Below are positions 58,737 through 64,000 of a DNA stretch of 64,000 nucleotides, one piece after another. The translations under genes were made by a program, and so were the position numbers. Source of the stretch: Cyprinodon diabolis (Eukaryota > Chordata > Actinopteri > Cyprinodontiformes > Cyprinodontidae); assembly GCA_030533445.1 (NCBI GenBank), contig CM060076.1, forward strand, positions 8,922,001 to 8,986,000. Reading direction: 5' to 3'. The notes beneath the pieces were generated by a model. It saw only the letters and a program-made list of their open reading frames with translations, did not search any database and was not told the DNA's origin. Positions within the stretch are counted from its first letter, which is position 1. Every line of letters begins with the position of its first letter.

Positions 58737-59264
58737 CTACAGAAAATGCACAACCATTTGGAAAAGGTTCAAAAAACAATTCCCAATTAAACAATTGATT
58801 TTAACAGAGGACATTTTTGAAAGCTAAACTCAAACCATAAGTTTCTTGTAACAAGGATGCGTTTTTGCGCACAACTTAAAACAACTAATAACACTTTAAG
58901 AAATTTCTCAGTTCCAGAAGAGACTATATTATCTAATTCAAACACATTTCTGTTTTTTTTAGAAGACAAGCAGTAATGACTCTAAAAGTCCGGATTTGTC
59001 GTTTTATAATTTCTTCCTAAGTTTGTTTTGTAGCAAAACTAACACTAAAACCAAAGTTCATGAAACAAAAACCGTTTTAGAAGTAGGTTTAGATTATTTA
59101 AGTCATTTGATCAAAGTAGTTTGTAACAGTTTGTCAATTTCTGAGATATTGTAACATTTTTAAATCCATCAAGATCTTTCTCAAGAAGTGCCTCCCTCCC
59201 TGTCAAAAGTTCAGACTTCTGTTTCTTTATTTGCACAGTTCTAACTGATTATAATCTGGCTGCT
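58737..59264. other. 5' flank or intron 1 of dtnb
   Basis: No further exon could be identified. A promoter was not recognised within the window. Confidence 0.4.
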
Positions 59265-60060
59265 GAATAAATAAATAAACAAATGTAAAAAGGAAATAGA
59301 AAGATTAATGAATGCAGCAATGAACAAATAAATGAACTAAGGAATAAATACATACATGGATAGATACATAAATGAACAATTAAAAGGATAATATAATTAA
59401 TAGAAAAGGAAAAACGAGTGAATGAATGGAGAAATAATACATTGAAATAGGGCTGAAACAATTAATGGTGATTAATCGATTATTGAAATAGTTGTAAACT
59501 AATTTAGTAATTGATTAATAGTTAATTGGAATATAGAGACTGGAAAAACATGCCTTTAGCTGACAGAGCGACCCAATTTGAGCAGTAATTGTATCAAAAT
59601 TAAAAATATATATATATATAAACATTTTGCATTTAAGGTTTAAAAAAAATGTTTTTGTGTGTCGACATGCTCTATCCAATCTCCTAAAATAGAAGAGTTT
59701 TTGTTTCACCTGGTTTATTTCTGCAAAAAAATCTTCTTTAAGGAACCTTTGGCAATTAACCGTAAAAAATAATCTATAGATTAATTGATTTGCAAAACAA
59801 TTGTTACAGTAGTTGCAGCCCTACATGGAATTGTTGAATGCACACAAGAATGAATGAATGAGTATATCAAATAAATACATATTTAAATGAATAAAATGAT
59901 GATATAATTGATAAATAAATGGATATATGAATGAATGCACAGATAAAGAACTGGACAGATGAAAAACGCAGAGACGTTAAATAAATAAACAAAGGGACAA
60001 ATGAATAAGATAATAAATGAAAGGATGAATAAATGTGTGTAGCTCAGAGAATGAATAACA
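59265..60060. repeat. Degenerate AATG/AATA tetranucleotide tract
   Basis: Imperfect aataaata/aatgaatg units run from 59265 to about 59447 and resume from 59832 to about 60060, interrupted by the hAT MITE at 59448-59823. Confidence 0.75.
59448..59823. mobile_element. hAT-type MITE with TAGGGCTG ends
   Basis: Ends are tagggctgaaacaatta and, read from the right, tagggctgcaactactg. Flanks cattgaaa (59440-59447) and catggaat (59824-59831) match at six of eight bases, a decayed 8-bp duplication. Internal attaatcgatta motifs are shared with fragments at 37735 and about 18200. Confidence 0.8.
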
Positions 60061-62389
60061 GACTGATTAAATACAGACAGAATCTTCTTACCATGTAAAG
60101 CAAGTTCAATAGTTTTCTAAACTTTTGCAAAATAAGTAGAAACACTGATAGGAGCTACTGGCAGATCCATCCTAGTCTTCGCTTGCTTACTGAGGCAGAC
60201 TGGTCTGTGGATTGCATCAACATGATCTTTTTTCTCAAACTAAAGCCGATTACACAAAGAGGCTAAGTATATCTAAATATTACTATCCAACGAGTCTTAA
60301 TCTAAACAAGCCAAATTAATAGTACGCAAGAAAATAAAAAAAGACTAACTACTTATCTACTTTCTATTTTTAGACACTGACTCGTGCTAATGTAATCAAA
60401 AACGGGCAGAGTTCTCATTAAACAGGCATATTAGCAAGGGCAGCTGAGGAAATGTACTATGCAGGGTGTCACTGTGACAATCTGACAGACAGAAGGGGGA
60501 AAAAAGGAACAGATAGAGGGAGAAAAAAGGAAAATGTGAGAAAAAGATACAAAAATCTATAAAGATAAGCTGAACAAAGAAAAGGAAAGTTAGTTACTCG
60601 AATCATGTAAAGGAAAAGACAAAGTTAGGCAGAAACATTCTTTGTACAAACGTGGTGACAAGTCAACCCCCCAGCTCACTGGCACACATTCCAAAGAGGA
60701 TTTGAAGGCTTTCAAGAAGACTCTGTGCTTCATCCAGACAAAATGAGGATCCCTCATTTTACTTTCTCAGGATTAAACTTATTCCCATGCATTCAAACTG
60801 TTTCATTCTCTTTTAACAGAAGCAAGTAATGTGAATAAGCATTTAAAGAGAGACACACTAAACAACAACAATCTACAGATTTACAGATTTTGTTCATTAG
60901 TTCAACCTTTGCAGGTTGAAGTTGAAGCATCAGATCTGCAGTTATCCTCAGGAAAAGAGCAGGTTTTGCTATCTAGAGTGGTTCAATAAGTTCTACGGCA
61001 GATCAATCTATGACACCAGTCCTGCCAATAAGAACAGCAAACAATTTATTTCAACTCGTCAAAGTGTGTAACATTAAAAGCATTTTAATTTTAGAAACTA
61101 AATCTCTCAAAATGATTAAAGTTTAAATCATTATCTAGAGAGCCTAAAAATGGACCAACTACATTTCAAAACTTTTAGAAAGTTAAAGCAGAGGGATGTA
61201 ATCACCCCTTTTTATGGTCGATTATAAACTGCCTTAAAAGTTTTACTCATGAAAACTAAACAGAACCATTCATTCATTGACAGTACATTAGCAGTAGTTT
61301 GAGTTTTTGAATGCAACTAAATTGATTTGGTTTGGCTTTCCTGCTGAAAAAAAAATATTGTGTGTGTTGATAATTGCTTTTTTCATAAGACTGTCCTATA
61401 ATTCAATTTATGTGAAGTGAAAATGAAATGACTGTAATTTGGGCTAAAAGATTTTGCTAAAAAAAACAAAACAAAGAAAATTGAAGAAAAAAAATTAGAC
61501 TGATTTCCCATACCGCTAACCATAAGCACGTAAATGTTTTATTCCAAGTTTCATTTGTTTCATGGCCTTGAAACCTTTCTTATCCAGTTTAAAAGTCAAT
61601 CAATTGAAGGATGAGGTTTTGAGCACAACCAAATTTGTTGCCCTTACATGTAGTTCTGGCAGACTACATGTGGGTAATCCATCTGTCCTTGTTTCACGAT
61701 GATAAACATGCATGCAGTTGACTTTTTGTATAAAATATTGTATAAAAATAAAACCTGTAATTTTAGTTAAGCTAACAGATCTAAAAGTTACTCTTAAAAT
61801 AAGTTAGATGGGTAATAAGGATGCTGTTTGGGACATTAGGTGTCACATTGCAGTTTCTGAGGATTAGGAATAACTTGTAATGGCTGAAAATTAACCAGGG
61901 AGGAGCATAAATACTTGGAAAAACCAAGAACTATTTTCTCTGAGCATGTTTCTTGGGATTTTTTTCCCCATCAAATACCAGTGGTTTGGTGCTATCAACA
62001 ATAACTAAGCTTATCCCTCTAACATATTTCAGTACATGCAGACAAAACAAATGTACCTACTGCTGTTATTGTACCTTAAACTGAACTGAATTTTCCATTT
62101 TCCCCTGTTCAAGTAGAAATTAAACCATGACACATATCAAGCATATTTGTAGATTATGGAATGCCAGAGAAGCATCAGTGGCTTTGGGAAGCATTTTGGA
62201 AAATAAACCTTCAGCTTCCGAGGCACTAAAGCAGCTAATTTACATAGAGTAAGCTGTTCTGACCAGAAGGCAGCTTGCTTTGTAAAAGAAAAATACAATT
62301 TCTATTTAGATTATTTAAAATTCAATGGTTTCAAGCTAAAAAAAAAAGGGAAATGATAACAGTTTAACAATGCCTGAAATGTTGTATAC
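60061..62389. other. 5' flank of dtnb, AT-rich
   Basis: No exon or bounded element supported. A Tc1-like ggatgtaatcacccctt motif at about 61193 stands alone. Confidence 0.4.
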
Positions 62390-62700
62390 GAGGAACCTTT
62401 TCAGGCTGGCTCTACACATCAACCAATACTTCCTACACCAGAGGCTCACCCTGCTCAGAGTGCCATTCTCCACCTGCCAGTGGACTACAGGCTTCCTGAC
62501 GCCGTTTGGAAGAAAGACGAGAAGAAACTGCATTTCCTACGGCAACTCAAGAAGAACAACCTTTGACAGGAGTTACCGGTTATCTTCTATTCTACCATTA
62601 TTCAATCTGTTCTTTGTTCTTCAATCTCAATGTGTTTTGGCTTATCAAATAAACAGGACAGGTCCAAACTGCCATGAAAAAAACAGGTATGCAAAGTAGA
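62390..62700 (+). pseudogene. LINE reverse-transcriptase relic
   Basis: Broken frames read PPASGLQASDAVWKKDEKKL and then HFLRQLKKNNL, followed by STIIQSVLCSSISMCF. The order is that of the endonuclease-distal RT region of L2/Rex1-like LINEs (LHFLRKLRS... FYESVI.SVL). Stops and shifts are present. Confidence 0.6.
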
Positions 62701-63330
62701 TCTTCAGCACATTCCTGAAAGGACTCTATCAAGGACAGATCTAAGGTCAGCTAAACAACCAACCTGAGAGGCTCCTTCTGCGTGATATTTCTACAAGCAT
62801 GTGGCTCAGACAATACATATTTTGAAATGAAGAATCTGTTGAAAAATAATTCAACTATAGAATCAATCTACATGTATAATGTTTTATAACTGAAAGGTTG
62901 GTAAAACGGGTGGATGAATAACAAGCTTTATGACCTCATTAATGGTCACATAGATGAGCCAGAAATAGCACTGTGACTGCTCCCAATAGCACTCTTACCA
63001 GTTACCACACTGGTTCCCCACAGTGAGCTTATTTCTATCCCAGCCTTGGTGATAACTACTCCCAGTCTGCCTGTCCATGTCTGTGAGGGTGAGTAAAGCT
63101 GACATGGGAGAACATTTGGCCGGTGAGTCTGTTTCCTATTTTAGCTGTAAAAGCTTTCAATCCTTAAAGATACAATTACTCTCTCACAACTCTGTCAGAG
63201 GACTGGAAAGGGCTTGGCTGTCATTTTCCCATTCACTGAGTAGATCCTGGTTACAACTACTCAGAGATTTCAACAAACTTCACCTGATATAGAATAGTGC
63301 TACAATACAATCGTTGTGCACTTTTGGGTT
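62701..63330. other. Non-coding stretch
   Basis: Nothing recognised beyond possible downstream LINE sequence to about 62800. Confidence 0.35.
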
Positions 63331-63678
<348 letters not shown>

Positions 63679-64000
63679 TAGAGGTGGAACGGTTCACAAA
63701 ATCCATGGTTCGGTTCGATATATGTTGATTGTTACACCGAAATCCAATAAAAATTAATGAAACTATTGAAAAATTTCCAAAAAATTCATGAATTGTAATT
63801 ATTTTTAATGATCGGCGGAAACCCTGGTTCATTTCCGCATGTTTTGCTGCTTTGAATTTAATCATCTCGCGCCTGCCCTCTACCATCTCCAAGGAACTCA
63901 GAGCGGAGCGGACGGGAGCCACGGCGGGGGCTGTAAGCTTTGCTTTGCGCAGGCGGTCTGGAGCGCAGTGGGGCGGAGTGCTGAAGGAGTATGTGGGATT
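63679..64000. mobile_element. hAT-type element, family B, left end, runs off the window
   Basis: Starts tagaggtggaacggttcac and shares gaacggtt and ggttcggttcg with the element at 51776-52080. The interior turns GC- and CpG-rich (gcggagcggacgggagccac near 63902). The right end is outside the window, so size and coding content are unknown. Confidence 0.65.

Overview
The window reads as nuclear DNA of a ray-finned (teleost) fish. It is AT-rich, has small exons in long introns with GT-AG borders, and carries many fish-type repeats: hAT and TA-target MITEs, Tc1/mariner copies, L2/Rex1-like LINE tails and a pogo-like element. I see no operons, CRISPR arrays, rRNA or tRNA genes. The exact species cannot be told.

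Two protein-coding genes are supported, both on the minus strand. From about 58.7 kb down to 41.1 kb lies a dystrobrevin gene, best matched to beta-dystrobrevin (dtnb). Eighteen coding exons can be placed. Their phases join into one open frame of about 628 codons with an EF-hand-like region, a complete ZZ zinc finger, the coiled-coil block and a beta-type C-terminus. Below it lies the 5' part of a second gene: a start-codon exon at 23.3 kb and a second exon at 5.4 kb. Together they give a 59-residue N-terminus with an AT-hook-like GRP motif, read here as a DNA methyltransferase 3A gene (dnmt3a). Its catalytic exons lie beyond the left edge. A CpG-rich block with a pyrimidine tract at 27.2-27.9 kb is the likely dnmt3a promoter and non-coding first exon. 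The order and shared strand (DTNB upstream, DNMT3A downstream) match the human 2p23 arrangement, which supports both calls.

Layout. 1-5.3 kb: two hAT MITEs with perfect 8-bp target duplications and a foldback element. 5.3-23.4 kb: a dnmt3a intron with a telomere-motif MITE, LINE and Tc1 relics, a 40-bp perfect palindrome, a 711-bp hAT MITE, a THAP-like relic, a hAT remnant with a zinc finger, and a broken gene fragment. 23.4-27.9 kb: first dnmt3a intron, with a hAT element, and the promoter. 27.9-41 kb: AT-rich space between the genes, possibly including a long dtnb 3'UTR, with Tc1 relics. 41-58.7 kb: dtnb, whose introns hold an intact Tc1/mariner-type element with DD36E spacing, more MITEs, and a pogo-like element that has lost its catalytic domain. 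58.7-64 kb: 5' flank of dtnb with a tetranucleotide tract split by a hAT MITE, a LINE relic, and a MITE whose internal dinucleotide has grown into a long (AT)n array.

The two genes are not known to work in one pathway. Dystrobrevin is a scaffold of the dystrophin-associated complex at the membrane, and DNMT3A methylates DNA in the nucleus. Their linkage is ancestral neighbourhood. The most unusual content is in the mobile elements.
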